Numbered from the stretch's first letter, positions 1 to 5,743 are shown. The stretch is DNA of 10,636 bases from an uncultured Clostridia bacterium (GCA_934456295.1 CAKSHB010000048.1:1-10636); one strand, 5' to 3'. Numbers and translations: made by a program. The notes: a model not told the origin generated them from the sequence alone.

Positions 1-96
1 GTTTTCGCATATCTGCAATGGATTATGTTAAAACTTGTGTGACAACAATCGGAGTCATGTATTTTTCGGTGCGTGGCTTCGGCTGCGCACTTTTTT
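1..96 (+). ncRNA. Array RNA copy 0, 3' part only
   Basis: The window opens inside this copy. Its first bases, GTTTTCGCATATCTGC, align with the 3'-side bulge of the complete copies (GTTTCGTCATACTCT in copy 1, GTTTATTCATACTCTGC in copy 3). TTGTGTGACAACAATC then matches the 3' closing strand and tail of copy 3 (TTGTGTCGCAACAATG), and a terminator hairpin with a UUCG loop follows at 69-90. The 5' half, including its promoter, lies outside the window. Confidence 0.7.
69..96 (+). terminator. Terminator of array copy 0
   Basis: A 9-bp stem (69-77 with 82-90, including two G-U pairs) is closed by a C(UUCG)G tetraloop and followed by six T (91-96). Confidence 0.9.
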
Positions 97-123
97 AATT
101 TGGAAGAAACTTCAAAATTATGC

Positions 124-152
124 TTGATTGTGCTGCGTATTGGTGGTATAAT
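124..152 (+). promoter_or_regulatory. Extended -10 promoter of array copy 1
   Basis: TTGATT at 124-129, a 17-base spacer, and TATAAT at 147-152 preceded by TGG, which fits the extended -10 form TGnTATAAT. An A-rich stretch upstream (TTCAAAATTA, 111-120) is shared with the other copies and could act as an UP element. Initiation is predicted at about G159, which is also the first base of the closing stem. Confidence 0.88.
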
Positions 153-158
153 AGTTGT

Positions 159-377
159 GCTACAACTTTTAACTGCTGCTATGAAATAGCAGGCATCTAA
201 TTGAATATGACAAAGTTTTAGGGGTACGCTATATGCAAAAAGCGTACACTCTTGTTTCGTCATACTCTAAAACTTTGTTTAGATGCTATGTTAAAAGTGT
301 GTAGCAACCTTTTGAAACAGAGTCACTGCGTTTTTTGGTGCGTAGTTTCTCTGCAAAAGGGAGCTGCGCACTTTTTT
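159..377 (+). ncRNA. Array RNA copy 1, structured small RNA of about 219 nt
   Basis: Predicted to run from G159 to the T tract ending at 377. Pairings read by eye: closing stem 159-172 with 291-305 (14 bp, one bulged G); a hairpin 176-182 with 186-192 (7 bp, GAA loop) found only in this copy; stem 193-200 with 279-286 (8 bp); stem 211-221 with 267-277 (11 bp, perfect); apical hairpin 224-230 with 241-247 (7 bp, perfect). The unpaired 3' side, 248-266, contains GTTTCGTCATACTCT. TATGAC (206-211) is also complementary to GTCATA (259-264), which would make a pseudoknot or an alternative to the 11-bp stem. It has no likely coding frame and its own promoter and terminator. The function is unknown. 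Confidence 0.8.
338..377 (+). terminator. Terminator of array copy 1
   Basis: An extended stem pairs 338-350 with 359-371 (13 bp with several G-U pairs) around an 8-base loop, followed by six T (372-377). The outer eight pairs match the other terminators of the array, while the inner part is longer. Confidence 0.88.
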
Positions 378-402
378 GTTTGGAAAAAACTTCAAAATTA
401 TC

Positions 403-431
403 TTGATTATGTTGGGGCTTAGTGGTATAAT
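403..431 (+). promoter_or_regulatory. Extended -10 promoter of array copy 2
   Basis: TTGATT at 403-408, 17-base spacer, TATAAT at 426-431 preceded by TGG. The A-rich element GGAAAAAACTTCAAAATTA lies just upstream. Transcription should begin at about G439. Confidence 0.88.
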
Positions 432-438
432 AGACTAT

Positions 439-608
439 GCCAAATATAACTGTATAACATTTTCTGATAGGTATATGCTTTTGCACTTATGTGTAAAAAT
501 GCATATGCTCATCTTTGCATATATCTTTCAGATTATGTACGGTTATGTTTGGCGACATTAGGGCTATGCGTTTTTCGGTGTGTAGTCCTATGGGCTGCAC
601 ACTTTTTT
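439..608 (+). ncRNA. Array RNA copy 2, structured small RNA of about 170 nt
   Basis: The closing stem pairs 439-454 with 538-553 (16 bp, two G-U pairs, extendable by two more pairs). A second stem pairs 464-478 with 517-531 (14 of 15 positions, one U-U mismatch). An apical hairpin pairs 479-486 with 491-498 (8 bp, TTAT loop). The unpaired 3' side, 499-516, ends in CTCATCTTT and continues into GCATATATCT, the counterpart of the GUUU..UCAUACUCU motif of copies 1 and 3. The sequence of the body is largely unrelated to copies 1 and 3, yet the order of helices is the same. Function unknown. Confidence 0.8.
578..608 (+). terminator. Terminator of array copy 2, with compensatory base changes
   Basis: Stem 578-588 with 592-602 (11 bp) and a three-base loop, followed by six T (603-608). 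Compared with the other copies, the fourth base pair is T581-A599 instead of C-G, so both sides changed together. Confidence 0.9.
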
Positions 609-633
609 GTTTGGAAAAAACTTCAAATTGTGC

Positions 634-662
634 TTGATTGTGCTGCCATTTTGTGGTACAAT
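634..662 (+). promoter_or_regulatory. Extended -10 promoter of array copy 3
   Basis: TTGATT at 634-639, 17-base spacer, TACAAT at 657-662 preceded by TGG. The same A-rich upstream element is present (GGAAAAAACTTCAAATT). Transcription should begin at about G669. Confidence 0.85.
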
Positions 663-668
663 ATTTTT

Positions 669-817
669 GCGACATAATCAAATAATAGCCCTTAGCAGAG
701 GAATACTATGTAAAAAATGTGTTCCTCGTTTATTCATACTCTGCTATGGGTGATTGTGTCGCAACAATGTCGAGGCAACGCGTTTTTTGGTGCGTGGCTT
801 CGGCTGCGCACTTTTTT
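669..817 (+). ncRNA. Array RNA copy 3, structured small RNA of about 149 nt
   Basis: The closing stem pairs 669-679 with 752-762 (11 bp, one G-U; two more T-A pairs could extend it). The second stem pairs 689-698 with 741-750 (CCC with GGG, a U-U mismatch, then six pairs). The apical hairpin pairs 699-706 with 719-726 (8 bp). The unpaired 3' side, 727-740, is CGTTTATTCATACT, closely matching copy 1. This is the shortest copy and the one next to the downstream 70-residue gene, for which its terminator forms part of the leader. Function unknown. Confidence 0.8.
790..817 (+). terminator. Terminator of array copy 3, just upstream of a ribosome binding site
   Basis: Stem 790-798 with 803-811 and a UUCG loop, identical to the copy 0 hairpin, then six T (812-817). 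The ribosome binding site of the next gene starts only seven bases after the T tract. Confidence 0.9.
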
Positions 818-835
818 AATTTAGGGGGTGAGAAC

Positions 836-1048
836 ATGTCGGTATACAGAAAAATGTATTATGAGCAGGCTGCGGAGATTGCCGATTTAATCGAAGAAAC
901 TGCAAGATTATCGGAGGAGCTTACGGAAATCACAAAAAAGCTTTACAATATAGAGCAAAAACTGATTGAAACGCAAAAGAGGCTTGAGGAAGAATATTGC
1001 AGTGCGGACGCAAGCGAAGTTGAGGGTGACGATGATATCGCAAAATAG
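836..1048 (+). CDS. Small acidic coiled-coil protein, 70 residues, unknown function
   Basis: The ATG at 836 is chosen because AGGGGGTG (823-830) lies at a suitable distance upstream; longer frames would run through the terminator and RNA copy 3. The product has no signal peptide or membrane segment. Residues from about 8 to 55 are rich in Glu, Leu, Ile and Lys in heptad-like spacing (ETARLSEELTEITKKL), so a single long coiled coil is likely, followed by an acidic tail with VEGDDD. I do not recognise a family. There is no space for a promoter between the array terminator (ending 817) and the start codon, so expression should depend on read-through of the array or on RNA processing. A strong terminator follows at 1065. 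Whether the protein works with the RNAs is only a guess from position. Confidence 0.72.
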   Translation: MSVYRKMYYEQAAEIADLIEETARLSEELTEITKKLYNIEQKLIETQKRLEEEYCSADASEVEGDDDIAK

Positions 1049-1064
1049 CGCTGTGCATATAAGG

Positions 1065-1107
1065 GAACTGCGGCAAAAAGAAATTATTTTGCCGCGGTTT
1101 CTTTTTT
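1065..1107 (+). terminator. Strong hairpin terminator after the 70-residue gene
   Basis: A stem of 13-14 bp (about 1066-1078 with 1087-1099, one G-U) and an AGAAATTA-type loop, followed by a C and six T (1102-1107). It isolates the array and small gene from the ATPase gene downstream. Confidence 0.9.
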
Positions 1108-1179
1108 GTGCAAAATATGTCGCAAAAAAACATATTAAATTTACATAAAACAGGGGCAAACAGTCATAGCGGACGGCTT

Positions 1180-1210
1180 TTGAAAATATATATTAGTATC
1201 ACGGTATATA
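1180..1210 (+). promoter_or_regulatory. Possible weak promoter for the P-type ATPase gene
   Basis: TTGAAA (1180-1185) and TATATA (1205-1210) are separated by 19 bases, which is longer than ideal. The region is AT-rich, so other pairs are possible. It is the best candidate between the terminator at 1107 and the start at 1236. Confidence 0.3.
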
Positions 1211-1235
1211 AACAAAAGCAAAGGAGAGTGTGGCT

Positions 1236-3791
1236 GTGTGGTACAATAAAAGCACATCGGAGGTAACGGAAAAACTGGGCAGCAGTGTAAAAAGCGGTCT
1301 TTCTGAAAAAGAGGCGGAAAAAAGAAGGGAGCAGTATGGTCCGAATGAGCTGAAGCACAAAAAACGCGATAATCTTGCCGTAAGATTTTTTGCGCAGTTT
1401 AACGATTATATGGTCATGATACTTCTTGCAGCAGCGGCGGTATCATTTGTTGTATCGCTTATGAGCGGCGACGCGGACTATTTTGACCCTGTGATAATTT
1501 TGTCTATTGTGGCGCTGAACGCGGCTGTGGGAGTGTTTCAGGAAAGCAGGGCGAATAAGGCGCTGGAGGCGCTGAAACGTATGGGTGCGCCGACGGTCTG
1601 CGTTTTGCGCGACGGAGAAAAGAAAGCCGTAAATTCCGACATGCTTGTGCCGGGGGATATAATATTTCTTGAAACGGGTGACCTTGTGCCGGCAGACGCG
1701 CGCCTTATAAGTGCGCAGTCGCTGAAATGCGATGAGGCGGCGCTGACGGGGGAGTCGATGGCAGTGTTGAAGGACGCATCGTTTGTATGCAGCGGCGAGA
1801 TAGGAATTGCCGACGCGAAAAATATGGTGTTTTCGTCATGTGTTGTGCTCGGCGGACGCGGCAGTGCGGTTGTTGTGGAAACGGGAATGAACACACAAGT
1901 CGGCAAAATTGCAAAAATGATAATTGAGAGCGATGCGCCGCAGACGCCTTTGCAGGAAAAGCTTGCACGCACGGGAAAAACTCTCGGCATAATGGCGCTT
2001 GTTATATGCGGCGTAATATTTCTGATGGGAATTATACGCCATCTGCCCGTGTTTGATATGTTTATGACATCGATAAGCCTCGCTGTTGCGGCAATCCCCG
2101 AAGGACTGCCTGCAATTGTGACAATTATGCTTGCACTCGGCGTACAGCGTATGGCACGGAAAAATGCAATCGTGCGCCGCCTGCCTGCAGTTGAAACATT
2201 GGGCAGCGCGAGCGTTATTTGTTCCGATAAAACGGGCACGCTCACACAGAATAAAATGAGCGTGACACAGGTGTACGGAAGCAGAAGTTTTGCACTCGAT
2301 TTAGCGTCATTGTGCAATAACGGCACAGACCCGACGGAACGCGCCATACTTGAGGCGGCACGCCTTGACGGGAGCGAAACGGAGCTGCTTGCAAAAAAGT
2401 ATCTGCGCGTGCGTGAAATCCCGTTCGATTCAAAAAATAAATACATGAGTACGGTGCATAAAACCGACAGCGGCTACAGGGTGATTGTAAAGGGCGCGCC
2501 CGATATTGTTCTGCCGATGTGCGCTATGAGCGAACGGCAGAAAAGTGATGCCGTGCAGAAAAATACCGAAATGGCGCGCGGTGCACTGCGTGTGCTGTGC
2601 GTTGCGTATAAAGATGTCATGTCGGAGGCGGATTTTGCGCCCGTCGCACTCACATTTGCAGGGCTTATAGGCATAATCGATCCGCCGCGCCCCGAGGCGG
2701 CACAGGCAGTTATGATGTGCAGGCGCGCGGGCATAAAGCCTGTTATGATAACGGGCGACCATATCGAAACGGCAAAGGCAATTGCCGCACAGGTGGGCAT
2801 ATATAAAAATGCGGATAAGGCGATGACGGGAGCGGAGCTGAACGCATTAAGCGACGATGAGTTGGTTATGATAATAAACGACTACAGTGTGTTTGCGCGT
2901 GTGACACCGGAGCATAAAGTCAGAATAGTAAACGCATTTGCGCGCCGCGGCGAAGTTGTCGCAATGACGGGCGACGGGGTAAATGACGCGCCGGCGCTGA
3001 GAGCTGCGGATATAGGATGCGCAATGGGAATGAGCGGAACCGATGTGTGTAAGGGTGCGGCAGACATGATACTGTGCGATGACAACTTTGCCACAATAGT
3101 TTCGGCAGTCAGAGAAGGAAGAGTGATTTTTGCAAACATAAAAAAAGCCGTGCATTTTCTTTTGTCGAGCAATATGGGCGAAATTGTCACAATATTTTTT
3201 GCCATACTTATCGGCTGGCAAAGCCCTCTTGCGGCGATACATCTTTTGTGGGTAAATTTTATAACCGACTCACTTCCTGCAATTGCGCTCGGCTTTGAAA
3301 AAGCTGACAGTGACATAATGGAGCAGATGCCGGTAAACAGAAAGAAGGGGCTTTTTGCCGACGGGTTAGGCGTGACGATGGTGCTTGAGGGCGTCATGAT
3401 AGGCGTTCTTGCGCTGACGGCGTTCAGTTTCGGCACATATATATGGAAAGATACGGTTGCGGCGCAGACGATGGCGTTTTGCGTGCTGTGCCTGTCGCAG
3501 CTTGTGCATGCGTTCAACATGCGCTCGGGCGAGTCGCTCTTTAAAATAGGCATATTTTCAAATAAGGTGATGAATATTGCGTTTGCCGTATGTGCGGCAT
3601 TGCAGCTTGCGGTGGTGTGCTTTATGCCGCTGTCAAGGATATTTAAGGCGACATCGCTCTGCGGCGCACAGTGGTGCATTGTGGCGGCTTTGTCGCTGAC
3701 ACCGCTGGCGGTCATTGAGCTTGAGAAATATTTACAGAGGTATACGGGAAGGGCACATGAAAAAAAGAAAAAATTTTTATTTCAGAAATAA
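1236..3791 (+). CDS. Calcium-translocating P-type ATPase (P2A, SERCA-like)
   Basis: An integral membrane pump of about 851 residues that uses ATP to export cations, most likely Ca2+. Visible signatures, numbered from GTG 1236: actuator loop TGES (171-174), M4 motif PEGLP (288-292), phosphorylation site DKTGTLT with Asp331, the DPPRPE and MITGDH segments, and GDGVNDAP (579-586). Ca2+-ligand positions of SERCA are kept: M4 Glu289, M5 Asn646 and Glu649 (SSNMGE), and M6 Asn674, Thr677 and Asp678 (NFITD). The N-terminal WYNKSTSEV segment resembles the cation ATPase N-terminal domain. GTG 1236 is preferred because AGGAG (1222-1226) is nine bases upstream; GTG 1230 in the same frame would leave only three. 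Substrate is inferred from the ligand residues; a broader divalent specificity cannot be excluded. A hairpin terminator follows at 3832. Confidence 0.95.
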   Translation: MWYNKSTSEVTEKLGSSVKSGLSEKEAEKRREQYGPNELKHKKRDNLAVRFFAQFNDYMVMILLAAAAVSFVVSLMSGDADYFDPVIILSIVALNAAVGVFQESRANKALEALKRMGAPTVCVLRDGEKKAVNSDMLVPGDIIFLETGDLVPADARLISAQSLKCDEAALTGESMAVLKDASFVCSGEIGIADAKNMVFSSCVVLGGRGSAVVVETGMNTQVGKIAKMIIESDAPQTPLQEKLARTGKTLGIMALVICGVIFLMGIIRHLPVFDMFMTSISLAVAAIPEGLPAIVTIMLALGVQRMARKNAIVRRLPAVETLGSASVICSDKTGTLTQNKMSVTQVYGSRSFALDLASLCNNGTDPTERAILEAARLDGSETELLAKKYLRVREIPFDSKNKYMSTVHKTDSGYRVIVKGAPDIVLPMCAMSERQKSDAVQKNTEMARGALRVLCVAYKDVMSEADFAPVALTFAGLIGIIDPPRPEAAQAVMMCRRAGIKPVMITGDHIETAKAIAAQVGIYKNADKAMTGAELNALSDDELVMIINDYSVFARVTPEHKVRIVNAFARRGEVVAMTGDGVNDAPALRAADIGCAMGMSGTDVCKGAADMILCDDNFATIVSAVREGRVIFANIKKAVHFLLSSNMGEIVTIFFAILIGWQSPLAAIHLLWVNFITDSLPAIALGFEKADSDIMEQMPVNRKKGLFADGLGVTMVLEGVMIGVLALTAFSFGTYIWKDTVAAQTMAFCVLCLSQLVHAFNMRSGESLFKIGIFSNKVMNIAFAVCAALQLAVVCFMPLSRIFKATSLCGAQWCIVAALSLTPLAVIELEKYLQRYTGRAHEKKKKFLFQK

Positions 3792-3831
3792 CGGTGTATA
3801 AACCGAAATAACATTTAAATAAAATACGGCG

Positions 3832-3882
3832 ATGATACATATATTTTTGTTTTTACAGACAGAATATATGTATCATTTTTTT
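3832..3882 (+). terminator. AT-rich 14-bp hairpin terminator between the ATPase and yetF-like genes
   Basis: Positions 3832-3845 pair perfectly with 3863-3876 (14 bp, mostly A-T), followed directly by T through 3882. It ends the ATPase transcript, but also sits only two bases before the ribosome binding site of the next gene, so it may act as an attenuator in that gene's leader. Confidence 0.8.
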
Positions 3883-3900
3883 ATAAGGACGGTAGAAAAA

Positions 3901-4635
3901 ATGCTTGTAATACTTGTGAGAACGGTGATTTTATATCTGCTTGTAATAGCGGCAATGCGCATGATGGGAAAGCGCCAGGTAGGCGAATTGCAGCCGTCGG
4001 AGCTTGTTATTGCAATAATGATTTCCGATGTTGCATCAATCCCGATGCAGAATACGGGCGTACCTCTTTTAAGCGGAATTATACCAATACTCACGCTTCT
4101 TGCGGCGGAACTGTCGGTTTCGCTCGTAAGTCTGAAAAGCAGAAAATTCAGGCACATAATTTCGGGCAAGCCGAGCGTGCTGATATGCCACGGAAAGATA
4201 AACGAATGTGAGATGCGCCGGCAGCGCTTCAATATAGAGGATTTGCTTGAGGAGCTTCGCATAAGCGGCTATGCCGACATCTCGCAGATAGAGTATGCCG
4301 TGCTTGAAACAAACGGACAGATAAGCGCAATCCCGAGAACACAGTCGCGTCCGGTTACCGTGGGCGATATGAATTTGCAGGCGCCGAATGAGCAGATACC
4401 GCATGCGGTGATATTTGACGGCGAGATTGATGAAGGCGAGCTGAAAAACAGCGGAAAAAACGAAAACTGGCTCAGAAAGCAGCTTGAGGCAAACGGAATA
4501 GAAAATGAAAAAGATGTGTTTCTGGCAGCAGTTGATACAAACGGCAGTCTGTTTGTACAGAAAAAGGAAATATGCAAAAAGAAAAGATTTAAAAAGAAGA
4601 AAGAAAACGGCGGAAGAAACAAAAAGGGAGAATAG
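3901..4635 (+). CDS. DUF421 (YetF family) membrane protein
   Basis: A 244-residue protein of the DUF421/YetF group. Three hydrophobic segments (about 4-20, 35-50, 54-76) are followed by the cytosolic YetF C-terminal domain. Family hallmarks include RMMGKRQVGELQPSELV (20-36) near the first membrane segment, the IISGKPSVLICHGKI stretch (86-100), and an LLEELR segment (115-120). The C-terminus (221-244) is strikingly Lys-rich. The ATG at 3901 is chosen because AAGGA (3885-3889) lies upstream and homologues characteristically begin with a membrane segment of this kind; the frame is open from ATG 3832, but that start lies in the terminator hairpin and lacks a binding site. The molecular role is not settled; relatives in Bacillus are linked to membrane and spore properties. 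The gene is followed within two bases by a DUF4363 gene, a pairing common in Clostridia. Confidence 0.9.
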   Translation: MLVILVRTVILYLLVIAAMRMMGKRQVGELQPSELVIAIMISDVASIPMQNTGVPLLSGIIPILTLLAAELSVSLVSLKSRKFRHIISGKPSVLICHGKINECEMRRQRFNIEDLLEELRISGYADISQIEYAVLETNGQISAIPRTQSRPVTVGDMNLQAPNEQIPHAVIFDGEIDEGELKNSGKNENWLRKQLEANGIENEKDVFLAAVDTNGSLFVQKKEICKKKRFKKKKENGGRNKKGE

Positions 4636-4637
4636 AT

Positions 4638-5018
4638 ATGAAAACATTTGTTGCCATTATACTCATACTTGCCTTTATGGTAACACTGGGAATAATAAGC
4701 GATATATTTTTGGGAAGTATATATAATAATATGAGCGACTTTACACAGCAGATAAAAGCTGCGGCATCAGAAGAGGACTATGAGCGGCTTTGGAGCATAT
4801 ATGAACAGATGAACAAATGGTGGGAGAAAAAGGAAAGGCTTCTGACGGTTGTTATAGACCATTCGCACATATCGGACATAGACAGGTCAATGAGCGAAAT
4901 CAGGTCGGGAATATTTGGGCGAGAGAGCATAGAGGCGCTGCTTGCGGCGGCGCGTGTTGAAACCGAAGTGGAGCTCATATCGCGCAACGAGCATTTTAAT
5001 ATAAATAATATTCTGTAA
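4638..5018 (+). CDS. DUF4363 family protein, single membrane anchor
   Basis: A 126-residue protein with one N-terminal hydrophobic segment (about 4-22), acting as signal anchor or signal peptide, followed by a helical extracytoplasmic domain. The QMNKWWEKKERLL segment and the downstream HSHISDID are typical of DUF4363. The start ATG lies two bases after the stop of the yetF-like gene, with GGGAG (4626-4630) inside the end of that gene, so the two are translationally close and probably co-transcribed. The two families frequently occur side by side in Clostridia, which suggests they act together at the membrane, but no function is established from the sequence. Confidence 0.85.
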   Translation: MKTFVAIILILAFMVTLGIISDIFLGSIYNNMSDFTQQIKAAASEEDYERLWSIYEQMNKWWEKKERLLTVVIDHSHISDIDRSMSEIRSGIFGRESIEALLAAARVETEVELISRNEHFNINNIL

Positions 5019-5053
5019 ATTTTAAAAAGCTGCGCATACAGGTTAAAACGTGG

Positions 5054-5082
5054 TTGACATATGTCCTGTGATAGTATAAAAT
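5054..5082 (+). promoter_or_regulatory. Sigma-A type promoter for the DUF1292 gene
   Basis: Consensus TTGACA at 5054-5059, a 17-base spacer and TAAAAT at 5077-5082. Predicted transcription start is near 5089, giving a leader of about 50 bases before the ATG at 5139. Confidence 0.8.
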
Positions 5083-5138
5083 ATATGAGCGGTGATAATT
5101 TTAAAAAAGACGGACTATGAAATCGGAGGGCTGATACA

Positions 5139-5408
5139 ATGGCACAGGAAACAGTTACACTTTATGACGAGAACAACAACCCGATAGAGTTTGAACATCT
5201 TGATACATTCGAGCTTAATTCGCAGGCATATATCGTTTTGCTTGAGGTTTTGGAAAACGGGGAGGAAAATGACGAGGTTGTAATTTTCCGCCTTTGCGAA
5301 GATGAAAACGGCGAGGAGCTTCTGTCTGTGATTGAGGACGAGGAGGAGCTTGAGGCGGCGTTTGCCGAATTTGAGAGCAGACTTGAGGACGATGGCGAGA
5401 AAGAGTAA
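5139..5408 (+). CDS. DUF1292 family protein (YrzB-like)
   Basis: An 89-residue, very acidic cytosolic protein. The order of elements fits DUF1292: an N-terminal TVTLYDENNNPIEFEHL strand segment, a central AYIVLLEVLENGEE stretch, VVIFRLCEDENGEELLSVIE, and a C-terminal Glu-rich helix (DEEELEAAFAEFESRL). The start is supported by GGAGGG at 5125-5130. In many Firmicutes relatives this gene sits near ruvX and alaS; here it stands alone with its own promoter, between the DUF4363 gene and the 6S RNA gene. No biochemical role is known for the family. Confidence 0.88.
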   Translation: MAQETVTLYDENNNPIEFEHLDTFELNSQAYIVLLEVLENGEENDEVVIFRLCEDENGEELLSVIEDEEELEAAFAEFESRLEDDGEKE

Positions 5409-5435
5409 AAATTTTTGCAAATGCGCATAAACGCT

Positions 5436-5464
5436 TGCAAATTTGTGTATGATATGATAGAATA
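5436..5464 (+). promoter_or_regulatory. Promoter of the 6S RNA gene
   Basis: TTGCAA at 5436-5441, 17-base spacer and TAGAAT at 5459-5464. Initiation would be near 5471, about 50 bases before the folded 6S core, implying 5' processing of a precursor; a closer, less obvious start cannot be excluded. Confidence 0.6.
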
Positions 5465-5519
5465 ATTAACATAGGATAAGCGTTAAAATATTGAAAGCGA
5501 AAATTTTAAAGCAAAAAGC

Positions 5520-5702
5520 ATTACCCTGCTGTGTGCGTAATATAGCCATTTATTTTACCAACACATAATTAACGGGATTCTTGCTCTTTGTGCGGATTGC
5601 AGGCCTCCCTATACGGAAGAAGGAAGCGCGAAACACAAAGGCGGTTGCCCACCTGCTTTGGCAGGTAATCTAAAGGCATCACTTACGGCGCGGCGGGGGA
5701 TT
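5520..5702 (+). ncRNA. ssrS: 6S RNA, regulator of RNA polymerase
   Basis: 6S RNA binds housekeeping RNA polymerase by imitating an open promoter. The closing stem pairs 5524-5534 with 5688-5698 (11 bp, several G-U) and, after a bulged G, 5536-5540 with 5683-5687. A central unpaired region follows (from about 5541 on the 5' side), then an inner stem including CTTTGTG (5586-5592) with CACAAAG (5634-5640). On the 3' side of the central bubble lies the hairpin ACCTGC (5651-5656) with GCAGGT (5661-5666), followed by TAAAGGCATCAC. GGAAGCGC, GGCGGTTGCCCACCTG and AAGGCATCAC are, as I remember it, characteristic of Firmicutes 6S RNA. Identification rests on fold and remembered motifs rather than a covariance search. 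In Firmicutes the gene is also called bsrA. Confidence 0.87.
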
Positions 5703-5714
5703 TCTTTAAAACCG

Positions 5715-5743
5715 AAGAGCGGCAAAAATGCTGCTCTTTTTTT
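5715..5743 (+). terminator. Terminator of the 6S RNA gene
   Basis: Stem 5715-5724 with 5729-5738 (10 bp, one G-U) and an AAAA loop, with a T tract reaching 5743. Confidence 0.9.

Larger units (their letters stand above)
1..817 (+). repeat. Tandem array of at least four divergent small RNA transcription units
   Basis: Four hairpin terminators (69-96, 338-377, 578-608, 790-817) alternate with three promoters (124-152, 403-431, 634-662). The block from terminator hairpin through a linker resembling TTTGGAAAAAACTTCAAA to the -10 box is nearly the same in every unit, while the transcript bodies diverge strongly. The distances between successive -10 boxes are 279 and 231 bases. The array enters from the left edge, so the copy number is at least four. 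No reading frame in this stretch has a convincing ribosome binding site or protein-like composition; short frames run across the promoters and terminators. The layout resembles sibling small RNA arrays of the LhrC or Qrr kind, but I see no sequence that places it in a known family. Confidence 0.85.

Noticed and set aside
286..681. Short open reading frames within the array on both strands (for example 376-561 + and 487-681 -)
   Set aside because: They cross promoters and terminators, lack ribosome binding sites, and repeat only because the DNA repeats.
1..817. CRISPR array
   Set aside because: The units are 230-280 bases, the conserved blocks are promoter and terminator elements rather than short identical repeats, and copies diverge. 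No cas genes are present.
1..817. Array of 6S RNA paralogues or tandem riboswitches
   Set aside because: A convincing 6S RNA with different motifs lies at 5520-5702. Each array unit ends in a terminator followed by a new promoter instead of a regulated gene, so a riboswitch role is unlikely for all but possibly the last copy.
719..835. Upstream extension of the 70-residue gene to ATG 719
   Set aside because: It would translate RNA copy 3 and its terminator, and has no ribosome binding site, whereas ATG 836 has a strong one.
1538..3715. Long minus-strand frames inside the ATPase gene (302 and 277 codons)
   Set aside because: They are antisense shadows of a clearly recognisable P-type ATPase, with low-complexity Ser/Ala/Thr-rich translations and no binding sites.
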